DNA of 64,000 nt, from positions 992,001-1,056,000 of the forward strand of contig CAVRWA010000014.1 of the NCBI GenBank assembly GCA_963724805.1, in the 5' to 3' direction. Position 1 is the first letter of the stretch, and each line of letters begins with the position of its first letter. Shown in pieces: positions 33,188-40,918 of the stretch. A program made the translations under genes and the position numbers. The notes under the pieces are model-generated. The model was not told where the DNA came from and did not search any database. It was given only the letters and a program-made list of their open reading frames with translations. The stretch is from CAVQZA01 sp963724805 (GTDB lineage Bacteria; Actinomycetota; Thermoleophilia; Gaiellales; Gaiellaceae).

Positions 33188-35863
33188 GTGAGACCCGATA
33201 CCGGTGATCCTGGCTCGTCCGACGCCGCGTCGCGCACCCAGGCGGAGCGGGCGATCGAGCTCGCGGTGGCTGCTCCCCTACGTGCGAGGGCGCTCGCGGA
33301 GATCGCGTTGGCAGGTGCTTGCGCGGCAAAGGACGCCGAGGCGAAATCACTGGCCGAGCGAGCACTCGGTCTCTCAGCGCTCGAGCTGAAGGACGGGGAG
33401 ACGGCCGTTCGTCAGCTCCGGCGCGCGGTGCGGACCGCCGAGAAGGCGCAGCTCGTCGTCCGCGCGGCCGAGGCGCGCATGAGCCTCGGCCGCGCCCTCC
33501 TGTACACGGGAAACTCGACGGGCGCGTTCCGCGAAATCGACCTCGCCGGCTCCGCACTAGACGGGTTGCCGGCGGCGCGGCTCCAGCTTCAGCGCGCGAT
33601 TCTCCTGCATCACCACTACCGGCTCGACGAGGCGCTTGCCGGCTACCGCGCGTCCCTCTCGGTCTTTCGCCGTGCCGGCGATCGGCTCTGGGAGGCTCGG
33701 GCACTCAACAACCGAGGGCTGGTGTACGGGTATCGCGGCTCGCTTGGCGCTGCGGAGCGTGATCTGCTCGCGGCCGCTCGCCTCTATTCCGAGCTCGACC
33801 TCGATCTGGCACTCGCCGAAGTCGAACACAACCTCGGCTGGGTCGCGGGCCGGCGTGGTGATGTTCCGGCTGCGCTCGGCTTCTTCGATCGCGCCCACGA
33901 ACGCCGAGTCGCGCGAGGCGTGCCGCTCGCGGAGCGACCGAACCAGCTGAGCGATCGTTGCGAGCTGCTCTTGTCGGTCCGGCTGGTCGCTGAGGCGCGG
34001 GTGGCTGCAGAGCAGGCGGTTTCCGCTCTGTTGAAAGGGAAGATGGTCGCCGAGACCGCCGAGGCTCGGCTGATGCTCGCGGAGGCTGCACTATTGGAAG
34101 GCGATTGCGAGACCGCACGGTCGCAGGCGGAGACTGCGGCTCGGAGCTTCGCCCGTCAGAGCCGTGCTCGCTGGGCTGCGCTTGCGAGATACACGGCTCT
34201 TCGAGCGTCCTTCCTCGAGCACGGGCCATCCGCGGGGCGTCTGCGTGCCGCGCACCGTGCAGCCGACTCGCTCGGCGACGCCGGCTGGACCGTCGCTGCC
34301 CTCGATGCGCGCCTGCTGAGCGCCCGCATCGCCCTCGCCCTCGGGCAGATGCGGGCCGCACGGAATGCGCTGGCCCGTGTTCGCGTGGGCGCCCGCGATC
34401 CGGTCGACCTCCGTGTGCGGGCGAAGCATGCAGCCGCACTCGTCGCGGTCGCCGACGGCGATCGACGGGGCGCGTACGCCGCCCTGCGCGCGGGCGCCCG
34501 ACTGGTGCACGACTACCGGGCTGTCCTCGGCGCGACCGAGCTGAGGGCGCAGGTCAGCGGCCAAGCAGAGGAGCTGGCACAGTCTGGCCTCCGATTCGCG
34601 CTCGAGGATGCAGATCCACGCCGAGCGCTCGCCTGGTCGGAGGAGTGGCGGGCTGCGGCACTCCGGCTGCGTCCCGTGCGACCGTCCGACAACGCAGAGT
34701 TGGCTGGCGAGCTGGCGGAGCTCCGGGGTGTCGGGGCGGAGCTGCAGGAAGCCGTTCTCGATGGCAGGGATCCCCGGAAGCTCAGGTCGCGGCAAGCGAT
34801 GCTGGAGAAGTCGATCAGGGACCGGACCCGGCGCACGCCCGGAATCACTACGGCGGCGGCCCGACCCCGCCCATACTCCGAGCTCACAACACTCCTCGGC
34901 GATCGCGCGTTGGTTGCCTACCTCGAAGTCGACGGACTGCTGCACGCCGTGTCGCTTTCCAACCGCCGCGTACGTTTGCACGAGCTCGGCCGCGCTGCGG
35001 AGGTCCGGGCGGAGCTCGATGCCCTTCGCTTCGGCTTGCGGCGCCTCGCGCAGGCGACGACCTCGAGCGCTTCGCGGCTTGCGGCCGTTGGCGCGACCGA
35101 CCACGCCGTGGCGCGGCTCGACGAGCTCGTCGTGCGGCCCCTCGCCGGGCCGATCGGCGAGAGGCCGCTCGTGATCGTTCCGACCGGGACGCTGCACGCA
35201 ATGCCGTGGTCGATCATCTCGAGCCTCGCCGGGCGTCCCGTGACGGTGGCGCCCTCGGCCTCCGCTTGGGCCGACGCCCGCGAGCGGGTCCCCGCTGTCG
35301 GAGCAGCGCGTTCGCGCGTGTTGGTGGCAGCAGGTCCCGGGCTTCCGTTCGCCGAGGAGGAGGCCCATGCAGTGGCACTGCTCCACCGCAGCGGGAAGGC
35401 GCTCACGGGGTCGTCGGCAACGGCGGCCGCCGTGCTCGCGGGTCTTGGCGGCGCGGACATCGCGCACCTTGCGGCGCACGGCACGTTTCGCGCGGACAAC
35501 CCCCTCTTCTCTTCGCTGGAACTCGTCGACGGGCCGCTGACTGTGTACGACCTGGAACTGCTCGAGGAGGCGCCGACGCTGTGTGTGCTGTCAGCGTGCG
35601 AGTCCGGCCTGTCGGACGTGCGTGCCGGAGACGAGTTGATGGGTCTCACGGCGACCCTCCTCGCACTCGGAACGGCGACGATCGTGGCGAGCGTGACCGT
35701 CGTCCCCGACGAGACCACAAAGGCGCTGATGACTGCCTTTCACGGCTACCTCGCCGTCGGAGTCGAGCCTGCCGACGCACTGGCACGGGCGCAGGCATCC
35801 GCAGACGACGACGTGGACGGCCTTGGTGTCCGGGCCGGATTCGTATGCTTTGGGGGCGGGTGA
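33188..35863 (+). CDS. TPR-CHAT (caspase-like) protease
   Basis: The 891-residue product has roughly 600 residues of TPR-like helices (LGRALLYTGNSTGAF, WEARALNNRGLVYGYRGSLGAAERDL, AEVEHNLGWVAGRRGD) and a C-terminal CHAT domain. The caspase-clan dyad is His764 (HLAAHGTFRADNPLF) and Cys804 (LSACESGLSD). The GTG at 33188 is preferred because the frame further upstream (open from 33032) reads as arginine-rich non-protein. CHAT proteases cleave partner proteins on activation. Four bases after the stop the sigma factor begins, so they are co-transcribed and perhaps co-regulated. Confidence 0.9.
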   Translation: MRPDTGDPGSSDAASRTQAERAIELAVAAPLRARALAEIALAGACAAKDAEAKSLAERALGLSALELKDGETAVRQLRRAVRTAEKAQLVVRAAEARMSLGRALLYTGNSTGAFREIDLAGSALDGLPAARLQLQRAILLHHHYRLDEALAGYRASLSVFRRAGDRLWEARALNNRGLVYGYRGSLGAAERDLLAAARLYSELDLDLALAEVEHNLGWVAGRRGDVPAALGFFDRAHERRVARGVPLAERPNQLSDRCELLLSVRLVAEARVAAEQAVSALLKGKMVAETAEARLMLAEAALLEGDCETARSQAETAARSFARQSRARWAALARYTALRASFLEHGPSAGRLRAAHRAADSLGDAGWTVAALDARLLSARIALALGQMRAARNALARVRVGARDPVDLRVRAKHAAALVAVADGDRRGAYAALRAGARLVHDYRAVLGATELRAQVSGQAEELAQSGLRFALEDADPRRALAWSEEWRAAALRLRPVRPSDNAELAGELAELRGVGAELQEAVLDGRDPRKLRSRQAMLEKSIRDRTRRTPGITTAAARPRPYSELTTLLGDRALVAYLEVDGLLHAVSLSNRRVRLHELGRAAEVRAELDALRFGLRRLAQATTSSASRLAAVGATDHAVARLDELVVRPLAGPIGERPLVIVPTGTLHAMPWSIISSLAGRPVTVAPSASAWADARERVPAVGAARSRVLVAAGPGLPFAEEEAHAVALLHRSGKALTGSSATAAAVLAGLGGADIAHLAAHGTFRADNPLFSSLELVDGPLTVYDLELLEEAPTLCVLSACESGLSDVRAGDELMGLTATLLALGTATIVASVTVVPDETTKALMTAFHGYLAVGVEPADALARAQASADDDVDGLGVRAGFVCFGGG

Positions 35864-35867
35864 TGGG

Positions 35868-36518
35868 ATGCGGGTAGTTCGGCGCCCTCGACCGCGCGCG
35901 CCAGTCCCCGGCAAACTGCGTCTCTCTCAACGCTCTGGGAAGGGAGCGAATCCGTCGGTGGATGCCGCCAAACTCGTTCAGCGGGCTTCGGAAGGAGACC
36001 AGGCCGCCTGGAATGCGCTCGTCGATCAGTTCAACGGTCTGCTCTGGAGCGTGGTTCGAGCGCACCGCCTGAGCCCGAGCGACGGGGCGGAGGTCATTCA
36101 AACGACCTGGCTGCGGCTGGTCGAGAATCTCGATCGAATCCGGGAGCCCGAGCGGGTCGGAGCATGGCTCGCAACCACGACGCGGCACGAGTGCCTCAGG
36201 TTCATCCGGCTCAACGCGCGCGAGGTCGCGACGAGCGAGGTCGAGGCTGCAGAGCACTCGACCGATGCGTCGATGGACGGCCTTCTCTCCGCGGAGCGCG
36301 ACATCGCGCTCTGGAAGGCGTTCGCGTCGCTCGGCGAGCGCTGCCAGACGCTCCTCCGCATCCTGATGGCCGAGGTACCTCCGAGCTACGTCGAGGTCTC
36401 AGCAGCCTTGGGGATGCCGATTGGAGCAATCGGCCCGACGCGGCAGCGCTGCCTCGAGCGGCTTCGGCACGATCCTTTCCTCGCCGCGTTCCGCCTCGAC
36501 CGCTCGGGTACGCCCTGA
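35868..36518 (+). CDS. ECF-type sigma factor of the CHAT operon
   Basis: It has sigma-70 region 2 (AAWNALVDQFNGLLWSVVRAHRLSPSDGAEVIQTTWLRLVENLDRI, then VGAWLATTTRHECLR) and region 4 (LGERCQTLLRILMAEVPPSYVEVSAALGMPIGAIGPTRQRCLERLRHD). The ATG at 35868 lies 4 bp after the CHAT stop; a GTG at 35958 (VDAAKLVQ) is an alternative that fits the domain edge better. No classical anti-sigma factor is present, but the next, overlapping gene may fill that role. Confidence 0.85.
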   Translation: MRVVRRPRPRAPVPGKLRLSQRSGKGANPSVDAAKLVQRASEGDQAAWNALVDQFNGLLWSVVRAHRLSPSDGAEVIQTTWLRLVENLDRIREPERVGAWLATTTRHECLRFIRLNAREVATSEVEAAEHSTDASMDGLLSAERDIALWKAFASLGERCQTLLRILMAEVPPSYVEVSAALGMPIGAIGPTRQRCLERLRHDPFLAAFRLDRSGTP

Positions 36519-37009
36519 TGACTCCGGGCACCCAAGGGCCGGCGGCGCCTCGCGACCCGGACGAGGATCTCCTCGCCGAGCTCCGTCGGCTCGCAGCGTG
36601 CGTCGACCCGGTCCCGGACTCGCTCAGTCATGCGGCACGCGAGAGCCTGACTTGGCGGCGGGTCGACGCCGAGCTCGCAGAGCTTCTAGCCGATTCGATC
36701 GAGGATGACTCCCGACTGGAGCTCGTCCGTTCCGCAGGCGGTCCACGGTCGGTGTCGTTCGAGGCTGCCGGTCTGACGATCGAGCTCGAGATCATCGGCG
36801 TGGGGGCGCGCAGGACGATCATCGGTCAGCTCGTGCCGCCGTCGGAGGCGAAGATCGAGGTGCAGTCCGGCGGCCTGCGCGCAACCGTGAGCGCGGACGA
36901 GCGCGGGCGCTTCAGGGCCGAGGAGATCCCGTCCGGGCGAATGCGGCTACGTCTCACCGACCACCCCTCGGCACGACGGCCGGTGGAGACGAGTTGGATC
37001 GCGGTCTAG
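36518..37009 (+). CDS. Small partner protein of the CHAT-associated sigma factor
   Basis: The 163-residue product overlaps the sigma stop by one base (TGATG). An acidic/helical N-terminal half (LLAELRRLAACVDPVPDSL, VDAELAELLADSIEDDSRLELVRSA) is followed by a beta-sandwich-like half (VSFEAAGLTIELEIIGVGARRTIIGQL, then SADERGRFRAEEIPSGRMRLRLTD) recalling carboxypeptidase-regulatory-like domains. The operon position suggests an anti-sigma or substrate role. That is inference; no zinc-binding HxxxCxxC is present and no membrane span is seen. Confidence 0.7.
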   Translation: MTPGTQGPAAPRDPDEDLLAELRRLAACVDPVPDSLSHAARESLTWRRVDAELAELLADSIEDDSRLELVRSAGGPRSVSFEAAGLTIELEIIGVGARRTIIGQLVPPSEAKIEVQSGGLRATVSADERGRFRAEEIPSGRMRLRLTDHPSARRPVETSWIAV

Positions 37010-37021
37010 CGAGAGGAAGTG

Positions 37022-37049
37022 GGGAGCGGCAGTCCCCTGCGCCGCTCCC
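37022..37049 (+). terminator. Terminator-like hairpin after the CHAT operon
   Basis: A perfect 9-bp GC-rich stem (GGGAGCGGC 37022-37030, GCCGCTCCC 37041-37049) with a 10-base loop begins 13 bp after the last stop of the operon. Confidence 0.5.
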
Positions 37050-37226
37050 TCTGAAAGGAGTGCGGCGCGGGAGCGCCTGATACATCCAAGCGCTCTCGCC
37101 TGGTTGGCGCTACAGGTTGGTTCCCTCAACCAGGCTTGGTCAGAACCGGCGATTTCCACTGCTCGGGAGCACCTGGTGGAGCCGGCACAGGATCTGGCCC
37201 GGATCGGCGTGGATAGTGTTGGCTCC

Positions 37227-38006
37227 ATGGAGGCACGGGTTGTTCGCATCTCGATCGCTCCGGTGAAGTCGCTCGGGCTCGTCCACCCGGAGAGCGTCGA
37301 TCTCCGGTCTGACGGCGTGCAAGGCGATCGCCGCTTTTGGCTCGTCGACGCCGACGGCCGGCTCTTCAACAACAAGCGCAACGGGCCGATGATGACGGTC
37401 CGGCCCGCGTGGGACGAAGCAACCCGGCATCTCTCGCTGAGCTTTCCGGACGGAAGGAAGGTGGCAGGCACCGTCGAGCTCGGCGAGCCGGTCGCCGCGG
37501 AGCTCTACGGCCTCCCACATCCGTCGCGTCACGTGATCGGGCCGTGGGAGGAGGCGATCTCCGCCTCCGTCGGCCGGCCGCTCACCCTGCTCTGGTCGGA
37601 GAGCCACGCGACGGATCGCGGTCTCGCCGGAGGCACGGTCTCGATGGTCTCGCGCGGCTCGCTCGAGCGCTTACGCGAGGAGGCAGGTGTAGACGCGCCG
37701 ATCGACGGTCGGCGCTTCCGGATGATGTTCGAGATCGACGGCGTGGCCGCACACGCCGAGGACGACTGGATCGGTTCGAGGGTGAAGCTCGGCTCCGCCG
37801 AGATCTTCGTGAACGGGGACGTCGGCCGCTGCGTCGTGACCTCTCATGACCCCGACCGCGGCGTCACCGACCTCGACACGCTCGGAACCCTCGCCCTCTA
37901 CCGGCCCGAGGGTCGTACCGAGCCGCTGCCCTTCGGTGTCTACGGTGCGGTCACCACCCCCGGACGGGTGCAGGTCGGCGATACCGTAGGCGTGCCAAAC
38001 ACCTAG
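37227..38006 (+). CDS. MOSC-domain protein
   Basis: The 259-residue product has an N-terminal beta barrel-like MOSC_N region (RVVRISIAPVKSLGLVHPESVDL, GDRRFWLVDADGRLFNNKRNGPMMTV) and a MOSC domain with the conserved cysteine block NGDVGRCVVTSHDPDRGVTDLDTLGTLALYR. These proteins carry or transfer sulfur on the molybdenum cofactor, as in mARC-like reductases. The ATG at 37227 is chosen because MEARVVRIS matches the family start; the frame is open upstream without homology. Confidence 0.85.
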   Translation: MEARVVRISIAPVKSLGLVHPESVDLRSDGVQGDRRFWLVDADGRLFNNKRNGPMMTVRPAWDEATRHLSLSFPDGRKVAGTVELGEPVAAELYGLPHPSRHVIGPWEEAISASVGRPLTLLWSESHATDRGLAGGTVSMVSRGSLERLREEAGVDAPIDGRRFRMMFEIDGVAAHAEDDWIGSRVKLGSAEIFVNGDVGRCVVTSHDPDRGVTDLDTLGTLALYRPEGRTEPLPFGVYGAVTTPGRVQVGDTVGVPNT

Positions 38007-38013
38007 ATCCAGC

Positions 38014-38240
38014 GCTTGCGTCGGCCGAATGCGGGATCGGACCGCGCAAGCTTCAGTCCAGAGGGGATGCTGTCGGTGACGATCACAGGGCCGGATCTGG
38101 CGACCGCCGATGCGTTTGCGACCGCCGCGTTCGCAATGGGCCTCGACGGCCCCGCCTGGCCGCGCATCTCCGCGGCTACGAGGCGATGACCCTCCTGGCC
38201 GCCGGCCGCTCGCTGCGGACGCCGGCTTCTTGGTCTCGCA
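38014..38240 (+). pseudogene. Remnant of apbE (FAD:protein FMN transferase), C-terminal part
   Basis: Two overlapping frames together read the end of ApbE: SFSPEGMLSVTITGPDLATADAFATAAFAMG in one, then LAAHLRGYEAMTLLAAGRSLRTPAS in another after a shift near 38150. Known ApbE proteins end this way, with the TADAFATAAFAMG block conserved. Nothing of the FAD-binding N-terminal half precedes it; the MOSC stop lies directly upstream. The gene is dead. Confidence 0.6.
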
Positions 38241-38347
38241 GCCCGCACCGAATGAACTCGCAGCGTCATTTCAGGCAGGGCGGACAGGTCGGCGCAGGCT
38301 CTCCCGATGATTGCGTGCGCTTCGGGGCTGTTGTCGCGAGCCCGCGC

Positions 38348-39082
38348 TTACTCCGCAATGTAGGGATAGAACCCGACCGGCGTCACGTCGCCGCCGCCGC
38401 CCGCTTTCTTGGTCGAGCTCGCTGCCAGTGCTGCCTGTTGCGGCGTGAGCGAGCACGTGATCCCGACGCCCTCCACGTAGAACGCCGGCACCGCCCCCGT
38501 GTAGTGCTTGTCGGTATCCGGCTGCCCCAGCAACAGGTTCAGAAACGTCCCGGGCATGATCGGGGTGCCGTCCTGCCACGTGTCACCGAGCGAAGAGCAG
38601 TACCCGAAGCGGTCGGCGGGCCGAGGCACCGACGCAGAGGCGACGCCGGTCCCCGCCGTGGAGGAGTCGACGCTGGTCCCCGCCGTGGAGGAGTCGACGG
38701 TCGTCGCCGTCACGCACCCGTAATAGGCGTGCGCGACGGGAGCGTTGCACGGCAAGTCGCCGCCCTCGCAGTCGTCCCACACCCCGACGATGTAGCCCTG
38801 GTTCGGCTCCAGGCCGTCGAAGGTGAACGAGAAGCCCTGCGGGTCCGAGTCGATTGAGTCTTCCAGGAACCGGCCCAGGTACTGGCCCTGAGCGTCGAAC
38901 AGATCGGCGCCAACTCGGCCGCACTGACCCCCTGAGCCGCTTTGCTCGGTGCCTGTCACGGTCACGCTCCCCGGCGTCGTGGCGACGCTGATCTGACCGA
39001 CGTCCGCGCTCGCAGCGGCGGCAAGAGCAGCCGCGCAGACGACAGCTGCTCCGAGCGTTGAGAGCATCCTCCAGTTCTTCAT
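38348..39082 (-). CDS. Secreted protein with a short internal tandem repeat
   Basis: The 244-residue exported protein has signal peptide MKNWRMLSTLGAAVVCAAALAAAASA and a beta-rich mature part with several cysteines (GQCGRVGADLFDAQGQYLG, WDDCEGGDLPCNAP, YYGCVTATT, GYCSSLGD, GITCSL), likely disulfide-bonded. A 27-bp tandem duplication at 38647-38697 encodes two VDSSTAGT units in a linker. No catalytic motif is seen and no domain is recognised. Confidence 0.7.
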   Translation of the reverse strand: MKNWRMLSTLGAAVVCAAALAAAASADVGQISVATTPGSVTVTGTEQSGSGGQCGRVGADLFDAQGQYLGRFLEDSIDSDPQGFSFTFDGLEPNQGYIVGVWDDCEGGDLPCNAPVAHAYYGCVTATTVDSSTAGTSVDSSTAGTGVASASVPRPADRFGYCSSLGDTWQDGTPIMPGTFLNLLLGQPDTDKHYTGAVPAFYVEGVGITCSLTPQQAALAASSTKKAGGGGDVTPVGFYPYIAE

Positions 39083-39384
39083 CTTCCCCCCAAAACTTGC
39101 TTCGCTGCGGACCTACCCCTACTCCGAGTGTCGTGGCCGCTGCCGCCGCACGCAACTCACCATCCGGCTAGTTGCGCGCTGCCCGCTTGTCATAGCGCCA
39201 GGGGTGGCACGGGGTCGTCCGGGGTGCGAGCGCACGGCGGACGTTGACTTGCCTCGTGACGTTTGGAACGATCACACGCACACGGAGCGGGGGGTTTCGT
39301 TCGTGGCCGCCAAATCACCGAAGGCCTCCTCGCAGACGGTTCCCCTGTGCACGGCGGCCGCCTGAGATTTGAGGAGGAACAACG

Positions 39385-39933
39385 ATGGAACGGCGACTCT
39401 CACTCATCTTCGCTGCAGCAGCACTCGTCATCGCACTCCTTGGCTCGACGCCTCTCGGCCAGGCCGCCGGGAACGTGATTGCGAAGGGTGTGCCGTATGC
39501 AGACTCGTCGGGGTTCGCCAAGAACGCGGGAAAGCTGAACGGCCACGCGTCCTCGACGAGTCCCAAGGCGGGCCAGATCCCCGTCCTCAACGCCAAAGGC
39601 AAGCTTCCGGCCGCGATCGGAGCCGTCGGGCCCGCGGGTGCGAAGGGCGACGCTGGGGCGAAAGGCGATCCGGGGGCTCCGGGTCTCTCCGCATACCAGC
39701 AGGTCGCCGAGCAGGTGGCGGTGCCGGCGGGCACCAAGCAATTCGACGTCACGTGCCCGGGCGGGAAGACCGTCCTCTCCGGTGGCTACAACCTCTCGGC
39801 GGGGGACAACAACACGACGATGGTGATCTCACAGCCGGATTCGAACACACAGTGGGGTTTCCGGATCAGGAATCCAACCGGGGGGGCCAAGACGATGACC
39901 GTGTACCTGGTTTGCGCGAACGTCGGGTCTTGA
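39385..39933 (+). CDS. Exported collagen-like repeat protein
   Basis: The 182-residue protein has an N-terminal hydrophobic signal (LSLIFAAAALVIALLGSTPLGQAA) and a short Gly-X-Y run (GPAGAKGDAGAKGDPGAPG). A C-terminal beta domain follows, YQQVAEQVAVPAGTKQFDVTCPGGKTVLSGGYNLS...GFRIRNP...YLVCANVGS, with two cysteines. A GGAGGAAC before the ATG supports the start. It is the second collagen-like gene in the window and ends 25 bp before the SIR2-like gene, so read-through into that operon is possible. Confidence 0.8.
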   Translation: MERRLSLIFAAAALVIALLGSTPLGQAAGNVIAKGVPYADSSGFAKNAGKLNGHASSTSPKAGQIPVLNAKGKLPAAIGAVGPAGAKGDAGAKGDPGAPGLSAYQQVAEQVAVPAGTKQFDVTCPGGKTVLSGGYNLSAGDNNTTMVISQPDSNTQWGFRIRNPTGGAKTMTVYLVCANVGS

Positions 39934-39958
39934 GACTCGGCGCGGCCACGGAGCACGC

Positions 39959-40918
39959 GTGAAGGCCGAGGATCGCCATTTCTTCCTCGTTTCGCAGTCG
40001 CTGGCAGAAGGGAGCACGGTCCCGTTCCTCGGTGCCGGCGCGAATCTGTGCGACCGGCCGCCCAGGGTGGGCTGGAAGCCCGGCCGTTATACCCCGAGCG
40101 GAGTCGAGCTTGCCCGCACGCTCGCGAGATCCAGCGGCTATCCGCTCTCCAGGAATCTCGACTTGTCGCGGGTCTCCCAGTTCGTCGATGCGATCCTCGG
40201 CGAGGGTGACCTCTATCGACGCCTCCACACCGTTTTCGACGCCAACTATCCGCCGAGCTCTCTTCACCGCCTCATCGCGCGCCTGCCGGCGTTGCTCCGC
40301 GAGCGAGGTAGCCCCCAGCTGCTCGTCCTGACGACGAACTACGACGACCTGACCGAGCGCGCGCTCGCGGCGGAGGGCGAGCGCTTCGACGTCGTCTGGT
40401 ACGAGGCGAAGATCGGCCCGATGCAAGGCCGGTTCCTGCACCGGACGCCAGAGGGCGAGGTCGTGCCGATCAAGGTGCCGAACAAATACACGGGGCTCCG
40501 CCTCGACGAGCGGCCCGTGATCCTCAAGCTGCACGGTGCGATCGATCGCAGCGAATCGAAGCGCGACAGCTACGTCGTGACCGAGAACAGCTACATCGAC
40601 TACCTCGCGAGTGGCGACGAAGGCGCGCAGATCCCCAAGGAGCTCGAGGCTCGGATGGCCGAGAGCCACTTCCTCTTCCTAGGTTACGCGATGCGCGACT
40701 GGAACCTGCGTGTGATCCTGAGCCGGATCTGGCGCGCGGAGCAGCTCGACCTGAAGTCGTGGGCGGTTCAGCTTGAGCCGACGGACCCGCGCGAGCGCGA
40801 GATCGAGGAGGCCCTCTGGCACGGCCGCGGCGACGTTGACCTGGTGTATTCGCCGCTCAAAGAGTACGTCGCCCGGCTCGAGGATGAACTTTTCGGGCCA
40901 GGGTCGCCGGCGGCATGA
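39959..40918 (+). CDS. SIR2-like NAD-binding protein, candidate defence effector
   Basis: The 319-residue protein has the SIR2 fold: VPFLGAGANL at 21-30 (the GAG loop), TTNYDD at 125-130, ILKLHGAIDR with likely catalytic His192, and LFLGYAMRDWNLRVIL at 239-254. It lacks the zinc-binding CxxC pairs of deacetylase sirtuins, matching SIR2-like NADases of bacterial conflict systems that deplete NAD+ when triggered. It starts with GTG at 39959. The stop overlaps the next gene's ATG by 4 bases (ATGA), so the two are one coupled unit. Confidence 0.9.
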   Translation: MKAEDRHFFLVSQSLAEGSTVPFLGAGANLCDRPPRVGWKPGRYTPSGVELARTLARSSGYPLSRNLDLSRVSQFVDAILGEGDLYRRLHTVFDANYPPSSLHRLIARLPALLRERGSPQLLVLTTNYDDLTERALAAEGERFDVVWYEAKIGPMQGRFLHRTPEGEVVPIKVPNKYTGLRLDERPVILKLHGAIDRSESKRDSYVVTENSYIDYLASGDEGAQIPKELEARMAESHFLFLGYAMRDWNLRVILSRIWRAEQLDLKSWAVQLEPTDPREREIEEALWHGRGDVDLVYSPLKEYVARLEDELFGPGSPAA

